Positions 11,535-23,989 of a stretch of 64,000 nt of DNA are shown one piece after another. The notes below the pieces were generated by a model. That model made no database searches, had not been told where the DNA came from, and saw only the letters and a list, made by a program, of their open reading frames with translations. How positions within the stretch are numbered: position 1 is the stretch's first letter; each line of letters opens with the position of its first letter. This DNA comes from Nymphaea colorata (Eukaryota > Streptophyta > Magnoliopsida > Nymphaeales > Nymphaeaceae), in NCBI RefSeq assembly GCF_008831285.2, contig NC_045141.1, forward strand, positions 11,334,106-11,398,105, in the 5' to 3' direction. The position numbers and the translations under genes were made by a program.

Positions 11535-11735
11535 GAAGGGATGGAGCTAGAAATTTTTATTTAGGGAGGACAAAGTATATCTTTCAAAAACTTTTACAGG
11601 GTTCAAATGACAATTTTCAAAAATTTTGTCAAGGCCAACTTAAAATTTTTTAAATTCTATCAGTTGTTTTTTTTTTTGGAAAATCTCAAGGGGGGCCATG
11701 ACCCTTGGCGGCCCCCTCCTCCACCCCTGGTCACA
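11535..11735. repeat. Short interspersed repeat, GGGGCGGAGC-type ends
   Basis: It begins GGGATGGAGCTAGAAATTTT and ends with GGCCCCCTCCTCCACCCCTG. Short plant repeats with similar near-inverted GC-rich ends and an AT-rich middle are common. A related piece with better ends lies at 17767-17937. Confidence 0.45.
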
Positions 11736-11869
11736 TGCCAGTGGTTGTAAGTCCCAACAATTCTATTTCTAAGTCTTAATCCTTGTTAGGACTTTCGACG
11801 ATACCGAGCTTAGCACATCTCAATGCAAAAACCTACATCCAAAATGTAATGGACTTTTCTATGCATTTG

Positions 11870-12640
11870 GATTGAATTTTGTAGCAAAAGACTTTGGAAA
11901 TACTGTCAAAATCGATCTTGACAACCCATACAAAATCTAATCTGGACATTGTGAAAGATATCATCTAGAAGTTGTTTCGAATCGTTTTATTAATCATGGA
12001 GTAGGGTGGATGATGGAGTTATTGTTACATGGAATACAAAAGTCCAGATCATCTACATCCCTAACTAGAAAATTATCTTTGGCACATGATGCAGGATATT
12101 GACTATCATTGATAAGAATTGTCTCCAAAATTAGTGATTGTCTATAGCACTTGCTAATGCATAATTTTCATAAAAATTTCACACTAACAATATGGTTTGA
12201 CATCTTATTTGATAAGGGCATTGCCACATTCCATTCAGCTCATTTCTCAGTTAATTGGCCTCTTCCTAACATGTATGAGCAGGCAATAAGCACGCACAAT
12301 GGAACGATGGCCTTTCTTGTTGCATAATCTTTATGAACGTTATGCATTAGCAAGTGATGTAGATGATCTTTTTCGAGACAATTTTTATCAATGATACTTA
12401 ATTTCAATATGTCATGTTCCAAAAATAAGATCCTAGTTAGGGATTTAGATGATTTGGACCTTTTGCGTTCCACGTAGAAGCAACTCGGCCATCCACCCTA
12501 CTCCATGATTAATAAAACGATCCAAAACAACTTCTAGATGATATCTTTTCCAATGTCCACATTAGATTTTAGATTGATTCTCGAGATTGATTTTTGGTAT
12601 TCGATGTATTCGAATCTCTTCTACCACAGAATTCTATCCA
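11870..12640. repeat. Inverted repeat with ~150-bp arms
   Basis: The left arm (about 11870-12018) and right arm (about 12488-12640) are reverse complements over much of their length; the core ATCATCTAGAAGTTGTTT and AATCATGGAGTAGGGTGGAT are shared exactly. The ~470-bp centre has no recognisable domain. Long terminal inverted repeats recall Mutator-like elements, but no target duplication was confirmed. Confidence 0.6.
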
Positions 12641-13153
12641 ATGGTCACTTCGGACAAAAATGCTCTTGCGATATTCATAATTTCTAATGGTGGAAAAATG
12701 ATGTTAATTTCATTTCTCATCACTTGTGGAACGCCTTCTTTTAATTTGGAGCCATTAATAAACTTTGATACAACTTTGTCTATGATCGTCGTGTAATACG
12801 TTAAAACATGTTTTGCTTGCATTTTGGTTAATCACTACACATGTTACATGTAGTAGCTTATTATGTAAATGACGAGGTTCATCATGATGATTTTGTCACG
12901 TAATTGTCGTCTTCATTTTTTTTTACTAGTAGAAATGGTGAGTTACATTAGAAAGAAACAAACATGGTTTGGCATACGATCACCTAACTTTTACTCTTCA
13001 ATGCACGTTATGTCTTGCCCTAGAGACGCGTCTTATCAAGGACTCCAAAATGGAGCTCCTTCGTGTGATATCTCAACCACAACCATTAAATAAAAGTGAT
13101 AAGCTTTTTGTCATACTACCTCAACATTATAACTTTTTTGATCCTATTTAATT

Positions 13154-13157
<4 letters not shown>

Positions 13158-13187
<30 letters not shown>
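13158..13187. repeat. (TA)n microsatellite
   Basis: An uninterrupted run of TA dinucleotides. Confidence 0.85.
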
Positions 13188-13189
<2 letters not shown>

Positions 13190-14805
13190 TATACAAACAT
13201 AGTTATTACCTCATTGTTTGGAAAAACCCATTTAACCACAGAAAGAAACAGAGCAAGCAAAGTTTTTTTTTGGGTGAGCGGGGTTTGACCCACCGCCTGA
13301 AAAAAGGTTGAAGCCTCCACCGGACAACTCATCCCTAAAGTATGAGCTGCTTAGGTGCTTCAAAATGTCCCCCCCTGCCACGCTGTGCGTAGGTTAGAGC
13401 AGGCTAAATTGATAGTTGGGATATAAAAATTAAACGCTAGCTTGGTGGAGCTTTGAGCTGCATGTTTACTACATTCGTATAACAACCATATTCAACTTTC
13501 ATACCTGATCAGACCTAACATAGGAGATGTGTATTGTAATATCTTAGGTATGGAAAAGAATTACGAACTAGTTCATACTAAGCAATATTCTAGAAGTAAT
13601 AGATAACCATATTTACTGAACATGCTTACTCCCTTGTGACCCAGTTTTATCACTTCGGCAGCCAAATTTAATGCTATGATATCAGTTGGCATCTACCAAG
13701 GCGATCAAAATGCATTTAGTTTCAAGTCAGGTCATTACATGAACCTCAACGCACAAATTACTCAAATTGCAATTAGGAGCAACATAAGCAAGCTAGCATG
13801 AGTATGATCACCCAACATGACATTAGGGTCAAAAGGAGAACGGACAAGGAACCAACAAGCATAAAATTTAGACCCAAATCAACAAGAGAAAATCGAAAGC
13901 TGATAGAGAAGTATGATTCTTGTCGCATAAGACGTTAAAGCTTCCTATCATGAAGAAATAATTTGCACACATAAATACGTACGTCGACGCGTGGACATGC
14001 ACGCGTCAGTAAATGCTTGTTTCTTTTGTAGTGTACGTCAGTCAAAATGAATAAGTTAGAATCCGAAGCAGCAACTCCATATCAAAACAGACCCAAGGAG
14101 AGACAAGAAAGTGTCGCAAGCAATGGACTTGCCAACCCTATAGAGGCTGGCGAGTATGTCCTCGAAGTTAGAAAAAATAATGATTCACTATCTATGATGT
14201 GGAAGTGCCACAATGTTTCTAGCATATATTTGGTCCAATGCTAATCCTTTGAGTATAGCAGCGCCACCAATTGATGCCATTTGTCTATGGTTGTATCCCC
14301 CATCCAAGCTCCTAAGACAAGTGCTCACGTTCCTAGGGTTTGTGAGTCAATTGAGTAATAGAATTTGGAATCTCTCCTAGCTAATGGAGCACGTAGGTTA
14401 TAGAAACTATGTGGCATTAAATTATACCACATAAAAGGAAAGATAAAGAAGCACGTAATTTACTTTGATTGCTGCAAATATCTATGACTCACACATGCTT
14501 ACATACCAACAATTTCCAAACGATGATGACCTCTGTTTCCGCATGTGTCTAGATCTCATGTTATGACTTTAATTAGTTTAGTTTCTTTCTATGGGGTTCC
14601 ATGCTAAATGTGAATTTCAAAATAACTTGAACATCATGCCTCACTGTCTAAGCACCTCTGTGACCTTGTTTTTTCACACTGTAGTGCATGAATCCATCAA
14701 AGGAAACAAAGTTAAAATATAGACTCACTAGATATGCTAAAATTTTGCTTGTACTCCTTCAGTGATGGATTCTCCCTCACTCAAGTGATCAAGGCAAGTC
14801 AGTTG

Positions 14806-15016
14806 GGGCCGTTTGACAACTCCAACAGATTAATATTAGTCCATGAACTTGCCGTAAAAGCTGGGCAGGTTCACGAAATATTGTAATACAATGTTTCATG
14901 AATCTATCCCACTAATTTTTGAGACAGCACCCAAATCTTTCATGAATGTAAACCAATTTTTAAAGCAGTTCTATGGAACAGTAGTAAACTATTCCCCATT
15001 AATTTCAAACAGCCTC
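14806..15016. repeat. MITE-like element with GGCCGTTTGA ends
   Basis: The left end reads GGGGCCGTTTGACAACTCC. The right end is CAAACAGCCTCA, whose complement is TGAGGCTGTTTG. The ~210-bp AT-rich body has no coding capacity. This is the form of short non-autonomous DNA transposons; the target duplication is unclear. Confidence 0.4.
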
Positions 15017-15734
15017 ATAATGCTCTAAATTATGATTACTTCATTTTGATTGTAATTCTCGGTTTCCACCTCCCCCGTTATTTCCTCCCTTCATATCAAT
15101 GTCCCTCAGAAGCTAATCAAGCACTGCCTTTTTCTTAATGCAGTCCACATATTTCTTGGAGTTGTACGCAACGATTGTTGAACATGTCAGATTCATGTAC
15201 CAAAAGAAGAAGAGAAAAAAAAGAAAGGTTCATGCCTTTTTGCTTGAAAAGTAAAGTAGCAATTGCGTTGGCAGTCGAGCTAATCAAGCCCTGCGGTTTA
15301 GTCACATCGGATTCCCTCCCAATCAAAGTGAATGTCGACTAGAATTCCAAGTTTTCTTCTAAAAATGTGAGTGTTGCTTTCTTATTTTTCACTTTTTCCT
15401 TGTCTCCTATGGATAAGGATCTCCCTCTCACTGGCCAACTCTCCGTTGTTAATCCGCCTAATTCACTTGGCGCATTGGGACTGGAGGAATGGAGATAGAG
15501 ATAATAGAGATCGATAGGGAGAGCTTACCGGAGTTGTCTCATCCCACTGGGCTGCCAACATGCACATTGTCTTGTCTTGGACAACAGCCATTCCCAGGAG
15601 GGACCTCGTTGAATGTTTGTTTCCACAGCTGTTCCAGAGTCTCTTTCATTTGCCACGTTCATCCTTTGGTGGACTCTCTTCAGCCCACATTATATATATA
15701 TATTGTGATGTGATTGGAAGAAACCAGACCATAG

Positions 15735-16100
15735 GTTTGGAACAAAAACCAAACCTTTTAAATATGATATTAGAAGTTTTGTTTTTTGAAACCTAACCTT
15801 ATCAATATGATTTTAAGGATAGGCTGATGGAAATATATATTAAGTTGATCATTTTTTGGGTTTTATAGTGTTTTTATAATAAGCAAAAAAATGAATGGCT
15901 CATGGCATCAACATTTTGATTAGTGAAAAGTCGACATTTTTCATAAAAACAACTTGATTCAAAGCATGTTTTATATCAAAATATTTTTTACAAATATACT
16001 AGGATGTTTATATTTTATTTAAAATGATTTTTTAGTAAAACATTAGAGGGTGTGGTTTTTATCCCAGACGTAAGTGTGTGGTTTTTATCAATTTTCTCTC
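15735..16100. repeat. Copy 1 of a local ~300-bp duplicated segment
   Basis: Shares an ordered series of blocks with 16575-16870: CTAACCTTAT, GTTTTTATAATAAG, AACATTTTTCAT-like, ATGTTTATATTTTATTTAAAAT and a GTGTGGTTTTT-like end. The copies are diverged and AT-rich, and no coding motif is seen. Confidence 0.65.
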
Positions 16101-16268
16101 TATAATGTATATATAATGGTGACTCTAGCTATTGGAGTCACCTAACTCACTTATCTGTCTAGACATTTTCATCCTTTGATATGTGTTTCGAGCTTTTACT
16201 CCAATGTTTTTCTCACAACAGATGGGACAGCTTTCATGAGAGCTACGTGATTATGAAAAGTCACCATT

Positions 16269-16274
16269 CTCTCC

Positions 16275-16365
<91 letters not shown>
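16269..16365. repeat. (TC)n(TA)n(GA)n compound microsatellite
   Basis: Runs of TC, then TA, then GA form one near-perfect palindrome of almost 100 bp, able to fold into a long hairpin because GA pairs with TC and TA with itself. Confidence 0.9.
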
Positions 16366-16616
16366 ATTGGTAAAAACCAGCTAGATCATGGATAAAAAAA
16401 ACCAGACCCTTTGATTTTGAGTTTTAAAATGTTTAGAGAGAGAGAGAGAGAGAGAGAATTGGTAAAAGCCAGACACCTTGATCATGTAGTAAAAAAACCA
16501 GACCCTTTGATTTTGAGTTTTAAAATGTTGAGAGAGAGAGAGAATTGGTAAAAACAAACACCTAGATCATGGATAAAAAAAAAACAGACCCTTTGATTTT
16601 GAGTTTTAAAATGTTT
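16342..16616. repeat. Three tandem ~80-110-bp units with GA-run starts
   Basis: Three units in a row each start with a GA run and carry GAATTGGTAAAA, then GATCATG, then CAGACCCTTTGATTTTGAG and TTTTAAAATGTT. The first GA run is part of the compound microsatellite, so the repeat probably grew from it. Confidence 0.85.
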
Positions 16617-16870
16617 TTTTTCTTTGCAATCTAACCTTATTGATATGATCTTATGGAAAACATATACTAAGTTGACCATCTGTTAGACTTTCATGATGTT
16701 TTTATAATAAGAAAAAATGAACTGTGGCGTGATAACAAAAAAATCAACATTTTTCATTACAACAGCTTGAATAAACATTCTTTACAAACATATTAAGATG
16801 TTTATATTTTATTTAAAATAATTTGCTAACAAAAAATGAAGGGGTTTGGTTTTTAGCTGACACTGGGTTA
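16575..16870. repeat. Copy 2 of the local ~300-bp duplicated segment
   Basis: Matches 15735-16100 in block order. The two copies flank the microsatellite and tandem units. An AT microsatellite (about 16868-16895) follows at its end. Confidence 0.65.
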
Positions 16871-17766
16871 TATATATATATATATATATATATATGACTT
16901 TTTTTTTGCTGCATTGTATTTTCTGAAATATTTGTTCTCAAAATGTGGGCCATAAGTTTAAGGAGAGAAGGCTTTGGTGGTGAATGAGACGGGACCTGCA
17001 GAGTCGTTTTGGTATCTTCTGGGGGAGGGTGCAACTTCATTACCAAATAATTGGACCCCATGAGGAGTTGCTAAAGTCAATAATGGTGGTGCCCTGCTCT
17101 CCACAAGGGCTTGTCCCGCCATGATTTCCATCTTTAATTCTACAGACTCCCCACGTTCATTTGGCTCGTGGAATATTACAAAACCCAGGGCCCCCATATG
17201 CTTTAAGCTTCAATTCTTCGAAGAAACCAGGTGAGAATCCGTGCCTCTATTGCAAGTCCAATCTCTAATTTGCACTAGCTAGCCGCCCATCTTTTCTTGA
17301 CAATGATGGAGTTCCAAACGAAACTCAAACGGGTAGTTGCTGGGAAGCGGCTAGCTAGCTAGCTGCAAGCTCTACGGTTTTAAAACGTTTGAAGAGACAT
17401 TATTGGGCCCATTCCCTTTGATCAGAGTCCAGTCTTTTCGTACCTACCTAATTGTTTCTTAAGCAAGTCCGACTAGAAAAAAGCTGGAGTATTTGTAGTT
17501 TTCGTACCCTCATGGGAGAGAGAGAGTTTAAAACCGAAGCTCGAGAGTTTAAAAAAGGACCTAGTTCTGACCTAGATTTATGACTGATCGGGTGTAAACC
17601 CATGAATTTCATGAGTCACAGTTGGCCAAATTCGAGGTTTGCGACAGAACTGGATTTGTCCCGCACCTTGGCCCAAGATATGCGTACGGGATGACTCTGT
17701 TCTGTTTCCCTCTCTGGCTTAATTTTCTTAATAAAAGACTTAGGAATAGCTGGCCACCACTGCAAG

Positions 17767-17937
17767 TAGGGGGCGAAACCAGGATTTTCAAGATTTTTTT
17801 AGGGGTGGCCAAACAGTCCAACCTTGAATTGGGTTAGAGTTAAATTGAATCCAAATCTAAAAAATACATTGCACAATTAAATTTTTTTAATTTTTTCATT
17901 GTATTTTTTTTTCAATTACCATTCCTTCCGCCCCTGT
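17767..17937. repeat. Short interspersed repeat with GGGGCGRA ends
   Basis: The left end AGGGGGCGAAACCAGGA and right end ATTCCTTCCGCCCCTG are near inverted repeats around an AT-rich ~170-bp body. It resembles the copy at 11535-11735 and is non-coding. Confidence 0.5.
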
Positions 17938-18229
17938 TGGTCTGTCTTTGTCTTAAATTGATCATGGAGCTACCTCATATAACTGAATCATAGTTTACCA
18001 AATCTCAACACTAAACTAAATTAAGGTTTCATAGAGTAGGCTTCATGCGGCATACGCTCCATAGAGACCCCACCTACCTTCGCCCCTGTTTTACCCTCTT
18101 TTCAAAGATTGACTGAGTCCCACCAAGGGCCTCATGTTGTGTTGTGCCCTACAAGTGCCTAGGATGGCTCAACTTTGGTGCTGTTCATATAAATCTAAGC
18201 TCTGTCATTGGGTTGGCTACCCACAGGTA

Positions 18230-18505
18230 CTCGGTACCTAGCACGACTCGGGCCCAGGCTTTTGCCCGAAAAAAAAGCACCAGGCCGGCATAGGTGGGCC
18301 CGACTAAGCTCAGTTCAATCCGATAAGATTTTTTAATATTAATTTTATTAATTTTTGCATATAATTATAATACTTTATGACAATTAATTGTATTTATATA
18401 TTATCTTATATTAAAAATATATCTTTTTTAATTTTAATCGAGCCGAACCCGAGCTCAGGTTTTAGGTGTCGGGGCCGAGCCGACCCAATGCCCAGGCCTA
18501 TATAA
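18230..18505. repeat. GC-ended, AT-cored interspersed repeat, copy 1
   Basis: GC-rich ends (GGTACTCGGTACCTAGC, GGCCCAGGC; then GAGCCGAACCCGAGCTCAGG, CCAATGCCCAGGC) enclose an AT-only core of about 110 bases. The same design occurs at 23205-23515 and 61465-61730. The ends hold several GGCCCG/CGGGCC blocks in both orientations. Confidence 0.6.
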
Positions 18506-18784
18506 ATCACAAAAATGGCCCTACAGTATCATACAAAGACCCACATTTTGTAGGTCAGTTTGGACAATTACCAACACAAACCCATGCCTGCCTCCCCAGT
18601 CCCCACCGACCTGGCTTGCCCTCTTTAATTAATTGTGAGTTGCGACCTCCATTGGCCCCAAAGGTGTTGGCAAATGCCACGGCTGTCACGCATTTATCTG
18701 CAAAACCTGCACCGCTATGGGCTACTCTTTGGTTCCTAACTCCACCACCAGGGATTGGCAAGGAAAAAACAGTGTGTTGTATGG

Positions 18785-18945
18785 GAGGGTTGTTTGGCGA
18801 TAGTAATATATTGTTATTTCCTTAAATCTATCTCAAAATTTAGAAGAGATTCATAAATTACAGTATAAATCTGCCCCCAATTTTCAATATAAATTTATGA
18901 AACAACACCAACATGTCACTGTTACCAAACTGTCCTTAAAGGGCA
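18785..18945. repeat. Possible small inverted-repeat element
   Basis: Left end GTTTGGCGATAGTAATAT and right end GTCACTGTTACCAAACTG are imperfect inverted repeats around ~130 AT-rich bases. No target duplication was confirmed. Confidence 0.3.
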
Positions 18946-18949
18946 TTCT

Positions 18950-20480
18950 GTACACGTCCATGGCAGCGGAACATACCGTTTAGCTGAATCCGACACAAAA
19001 GCCCAACTCCCAGAATGGACAGAACACTAGAGCTAGGGGTATACAAGTGGTGTGTTCCATGAAGTCCATGATTTTACCACAGAACACTTAGAACAGAGAT
19101 TGCGGAACACGCCCCTCCGCTTGTTAGCTTCCCTTCACTGTGGCATTTCCAAGTTACTTTTGACATCTTTACCACACGATTCGGTTAACGAACCCAGTTT
19201 ACCCAAGCAGGCTTAAAAGAGTTAGAATCTGAGTTAGATATAATGGGTATTCCCAAGTTTAGCACGTCGATTTAATTTGATGTTCCAAATATCAATGCTG
19301 TCAAAGGCCAACGGTGGAGAAGCAATGGTAGACTGACTGGTGGTTGGTAGGAGAAACTGCTTTACACTAAGAAATTATCTTGAGACTTCCTAATAATTCT
19401 AGAGGAAGACAGATTTGTAAACATAATGTGGCGGGACATGAAATGCATCACCATGTCTTTTCATTTGAACTGCAAGATCCTCAATCTTCGACGGTGAGGA
19501 ACACAGCCCATAGACACACACTTTGCAACCTGTATTGGTATGTGCGACCCCATATTATCTTAAAAAGAAGGATATCAAACACACCCACAAGCAGGGAATC
19601 TATATAATTTGGCATTGGTTGAACAAGAATCTTGTTGGTGCAATAAATAATTTAGGACTAAGGGAAAAAGGCCTGTTACTCTTAAAAATTATATTTTGAA
19701 TATGTTGAAGAAAAAGCATGAATATAGTTTTCCCGCACTCTTTGATATTAAAAAAGATCTTTTATATCTAGATATTAATGCATATGTAACCATAATAACC
19801 AGTTAAATTGTTTGCCTGACATAAAACTAAGCAGAACAAGTCCAGCAGTACCCATAGCTAGTATGTGTTTCTATCATTTTTAGAATGTAATTATTTTCAT
19901 GGCTATTCAACAGGTTGCAGGAACCTGAATGAACCTAAAAATTAACCATGAACAGTAAGTAAGGTCTAGTCGTAGTTACGACAACATTGAAAAAGTTAGG
20001 TGCGTTTGCAATCATACATCAAAGGTAGGTGAGCTTCATCCATCGCCGCCAGAACATGAGGCGTTTGTCGTTGAAAATCTTTATTCCTATCCTTTCAGTA
20101 AAACTGTTTGATAATTAATTATAAGCTAGTTCGAGACTCTCTATTCATTCAATAACCCCGATGTTGAAAATGTGGGTTCTCAGTCGTGTAGAAATCTTAG
20201 CTTTTCAATCGGTGGATACGTATCGTATCAGCTCGTTGTTGACATAATATAACCGGGATGGAGGTTCATGTATTTTTTAACCAATTTAAAATATTTTAAG
20301 ATTATTTTTAGAATTAATATATACACGTACGTTTTATTCAAGTGGGCAAACTGATAAAAGACCCGTACAATTTGTTACAACCTGACCTTTGCACCGGTAT
20401 CGAAACCCGGCCGAACCATGTATGGATTGGCGTCTCATCATGTACTATACCATCGTGATTCGACCACATTATCCAATTCA
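18950..20480. other. Non-coding stretch, nothing recognised
   Basis: Mixed-composition DNA with only short chance frames. I see no conserved motif, element end or RNA gene. Confidence 0.5.
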
Positions 20481-20487
20481 AATTCTT

Positions 20488-20750
20488 ACATGGGGCATTT
20501 GGTTACATCAAATTTGAGATCCATAGATGATCTGATGTGGATCAGTTGTGATATGTTTTAAAGATCCAGAATAAATCCATGGTTCATCAATCAAACTAAG
20601 GATCTTTGGTGAAACCTAAAATCATCCCTTGAAATCCTTATTTTACATTTTTACATTGGAAAAAGAATCTGCTTTTAGAACTGAGGGTATGATCTGAAAT
20701 CCTGGAATCTGAAGTCCTGAGGATCTTAGGTTAAGGGCAATCGAATGCAC
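20488..20750. repeat. Possible MITE-like element
   Basis: Starts GGGGCATTTGGTTACATC and ends GGGCAATCGAATGCAC, which are loosely inverted. The body holds several GATCC/GGATC pairs in both orientations and could fold on itself. The evidence is weak. Confidence 0.28.
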
Positions 20751-20869
20751 TTGTACTGTTCCCAGGCCTCACCCATGCTAAGCATTCAAATTGTCAATGG
20801 TAATGATGCATGCCAAGTGGCTGTTTCCGCTTATCACGTTGTCAAGCTGAAAGTAAATTCTATTTTAGG

Positions 20870-21310
20870 TAGGAATGTCAAATATATCCCATTTGAATCA
20901 AATATCTGACTGAATCGATCCGGAAAAAATGAGATATGGAAAAAAAATTGATATATCTAATTAAGAAATGAAATCAAACCGGATTCGTATTCAAGAATGA
21001 CATCTGATCGGATTCGGATTCAAATATACCTAAATATCTAATCATATCTAGATATGGATGCGGATAAGATTTTTTTTAGACAAATATCCTATATCTAATG
21101 CTATTACATTTTAAAAATTGACAAAATCTGGTTCAAAATTTGGATTCAAATATAAATATAAAAATGAGATCCGGATTGTAAAGTCGGATATCAGATTCAG
21201 ATATGACTTTTCTTTATTCGCATTCGAATGTGAATATGTGGATATCCGAAAAAGTGGATTTGATTAAGGGTATATCTGATTCAAAGCCGATCCATTGACA
21301 TCCGGCAATA
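20870..21310. repeat. Degenerate GGATTCGGAT/ATATCCG repeat
   Basis: The words GGATTCGGATTC, AAATATCTAATC and GGATATCCGA recur in both orientations through about 440 bases, beginning near GGTAGGAATGTCAAATATAT and ending near CATTGACATCCGGC. This looks like a worn-out inverted-repeat element; there is no coding frame. Confidence 0.45.
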
Positions 21311-21889
21311 TGTGCTAAAATATATGCAAAATAGAACTCCATTACCCAATGTTGTCAAACTTGTCTTCTTAATTGGATTGGCCAAGCCACCATTAATTCA
21401 ATAATATGTGCTGCGGATTCACGATAAAAAGTATTTTGAAAATTATTTTCTGAAAAATAAATAATGTATTAAATGAAATAAATAAGAAAGTTGTTAAATT
21501 TTATTAGCAAATATTTTAACTTGACCTGTGGCACCCTTGAACTAGTGGTCGCCAAAGTGAAGCTTTGGGCCGATTCAGCCTGATTCTGATGGTAACACTG
21601 ATTCCATACTGTTTCCACTGTTTGAAAGGAGGCTCACGCATGAGACACAAGGAGCAAAACCATACCTAAAGCTCTTGAGATGGTGTCATCGTCACTATTT
21701 TGGACAAGTCCACAGAATAATCCTTGAGAAATGGAGGACTGGCCTCCCTCACATTGAATACTCTAAAACAGTGATCGGATGAGCTGCAAACTGGATCAAA
21801 TTTGCACAGAATCTTTGAACCTCCTTATAACAAGTCTTTATATGCTAATTGGCAACATGTTATTGTTCTACGAATTTGCTTCAAATATT

Positions 21890-22003
21890 GAGAAAGACAC
21901 ATGAAATACTATGAAACAATTTAAGACGAGAAAGACACATGAAATACTATGAAACAATTTAAGACGAGAAAGACACATGAAATACTATGAAACAATTTAA
22001 GAC
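21890..22003. repeat. Three perfect 38-bp tandem units
   Basis: A 38-bp unit beginning GAGAAAGACACATGAAATAC is present three times without differences (starts 21890, 21928 and 21966). A diverged related sequence follows. Lack of divergence means recent expansion. Confidence 0.9.
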
Positions 22004-22009
22004 AATGTT

Positions 22010-23200
22010 TCATAAGTCTGTCTCAATTTTTTGCTGCTGTTGATTTATAGAACAGTAACAAATTTTCTCATTGCCAAACAACCCTTCAATCTCATGCAAT
22101 TCAGCCTTGTAGCGCACATTGTTTTAGCTGCCAAGATCTCGGCCACATGGCTTCTCAGTGTCCATGACATACTCCTACCAAAGTCCACCCTCATCGATAC
22201 AAAACATGGCTTGGTTCATCGAAGGAAATGAGATGCTTATCAGAGAATAATATTGCATGTGCATTCAACCTTCACAACGGGTCCTCATTATCAATATAAA
22301 TTTTGGTACATTATTACCTTGTGTCAAATAGAAAATTATGTTAGTCCCCTTTAGGGTCCACTTGGCAAATGGAACAACTTGCAACTGTTCATAAAACACT
22401 TCAACCTGCCTCAATCTATCTACCTCAATCTTTGAACCATATTCATGAAACAATTACATACCGTTCTGTTTGCCAAATGGACATTTAAAGTCTAGAGTTT
22501 CATCAAGTTTAGAAACGAAGCTTACCAAAATATTTCAGTTAATGCATCTTGTCTTCTCATACTCAAGTTGCAAGACAAATCCATCGGTAATGAGCATCCT
22601 CTAAGTTTAAAAAGCCAATTAATTAGAAAGTACGTACTTGACATTCGTATAAGCTGATTTATCGAATACCTTACTGTAAGGCTCCTTTTGCATTCCTCAA
22701 CGTGAGATGCGCAAACGAAGGGCAATTTTAACAATTACAATGATGAAAAATTTCCAGCCATATTGCTGGAAATCACCCTAAAATGACTAACATTTTTAAC
22801 ATAAAACAAAGTCAAGAACATAGCGGTTTCTGTCATATATAGCTACATGACTCATTCAAAACCAAACAATTTCCTTTCTATCGTTGGAATGCAGAATCGA
22901 TCACATCTGCTAAGCCTATGCTCAAATGTATAAATGTATAATTAAAATGACAAGGGCATACATCAGCGTGTTGCTAGATGATCCCGTACACAAGCTGAGA
23001 ACCGTCATGCCCTCTTGCATAATCCTTGCACTGCTTCAGCCAAATAATGATGTCTCATAGTTGTTAAGGTCTCACTCACAAAACATATGAACAACTAAAG
23101 GAAATAAAAAAAAAAGCAAAAGCATTGTAGAAATACAGAAATGAACTTATTTTAAAGTAAAGATAACACCTTATTAAGTGTATTCCGTTCTAATAGCTAA
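22010..23200. other. Non-coding stretch, nothing recognised
   Basis: Short frames on both strands show no domain. Parts could be introns of a minus-strand gene to which 25736-26023 would belong, but I see no convincing exon here. Confidence 0.45.
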
Positions 23201-23204
23201 GCGT

Positions 23205-23515
23205 GGGCATTGGGCCGGCCCGATAAAAACCGGGTCCGGGCTGGACCGATGTTCGAAACTCAGGCCTCGGCCCGATACCCGAAACCCGGGCTCGGGCCGG
23301 CCCGGTTTATAATAAAAAATATTTAAAATATTTTTTAATATAAAATATGTATTATTAATAATAAAAAATAATTTTTTTAAGTTATCAGGCCGGATCGAGC
23401 CCCCGTCGAACCGAGGGGTCCCAGGCCCTGACCGGGTTTCTCGGGCCCAGAGCCGGGCCCGTACAGGGCCAGGTACTAGGTACCCGCTGGTGACCCGGCC
23501 CAGAGCCCACCTTTA
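23205..23515. repeat. GC-ended, AT-cored interspersed repeat, copy 2
   Basis: Begins GTGGGCATTGGGCCGGCCCG and ends with GGCCCAGAGCCCACC. The ends are complementary in type (GTGGGC...GCCCAC), with a ~90-base AT core. The minus-strand open frame over it is a by-product of GC bias. Confidence 0.65.
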
Positions 23516-23989
23516 CTAATAGCACCATTGCGCAATAGGCAGTTTCGAAGCCAGAAATCTCAATTAGGACATACACAAATGTACGCTCTCCCCGAGTCTC
23601 TCGGTTAAGAGGAAAAAAAGGAACTTCTTTTTTATCCATCTGGCAGTAACTAATAAGTGTTCTCATTTCGTTAATCAACTAGAGGTCAATGCAAATAGCA
23701 GCACTTTGAGCGTATGGTACTCCTTTTTTGAAGGGTAGCTCGCACTGCAAAAATCAAAGTAGCACTAATGACTTAGACAAGCAGGTGTCAGTGGGAGAAC
23801 GATCAATTTATGAGAATAAAAGTTCATACATGGCATAAACCTTTATTTTAAGGGAAAAGGCACGTATGGAATTAAGAGACATGTAAGAAACTAAAAGGTT
23901 TCCTTTTAAAAAAGCAGTCAAAGAACAAGAAACCACAAAATTCACATCAAACGTTTGGTCAGTTTGAGTAAAGAAACCAATTTTTTAAA

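Larger units (their letters stand above)
11189..14805. other. Non-coding stretch with small repeats
   Basis: No host gene is visible. It holds a G-run near 11348-11360, a short GC-ended repeat at 11535-11735, an inverted repeat at 11870-12640 and an AT microsatellite at 13158-13187. The open frames here (for example 14047-14244) show no recognisable domain. Confidence 0.5.

Noticed and set aside
17271-17366. Possible microRNA-like hairpin formed by GCTAGCTAGC words
   Set aside because: The stem is short and interrupted, and simple CTAG repeats explain the pairing.
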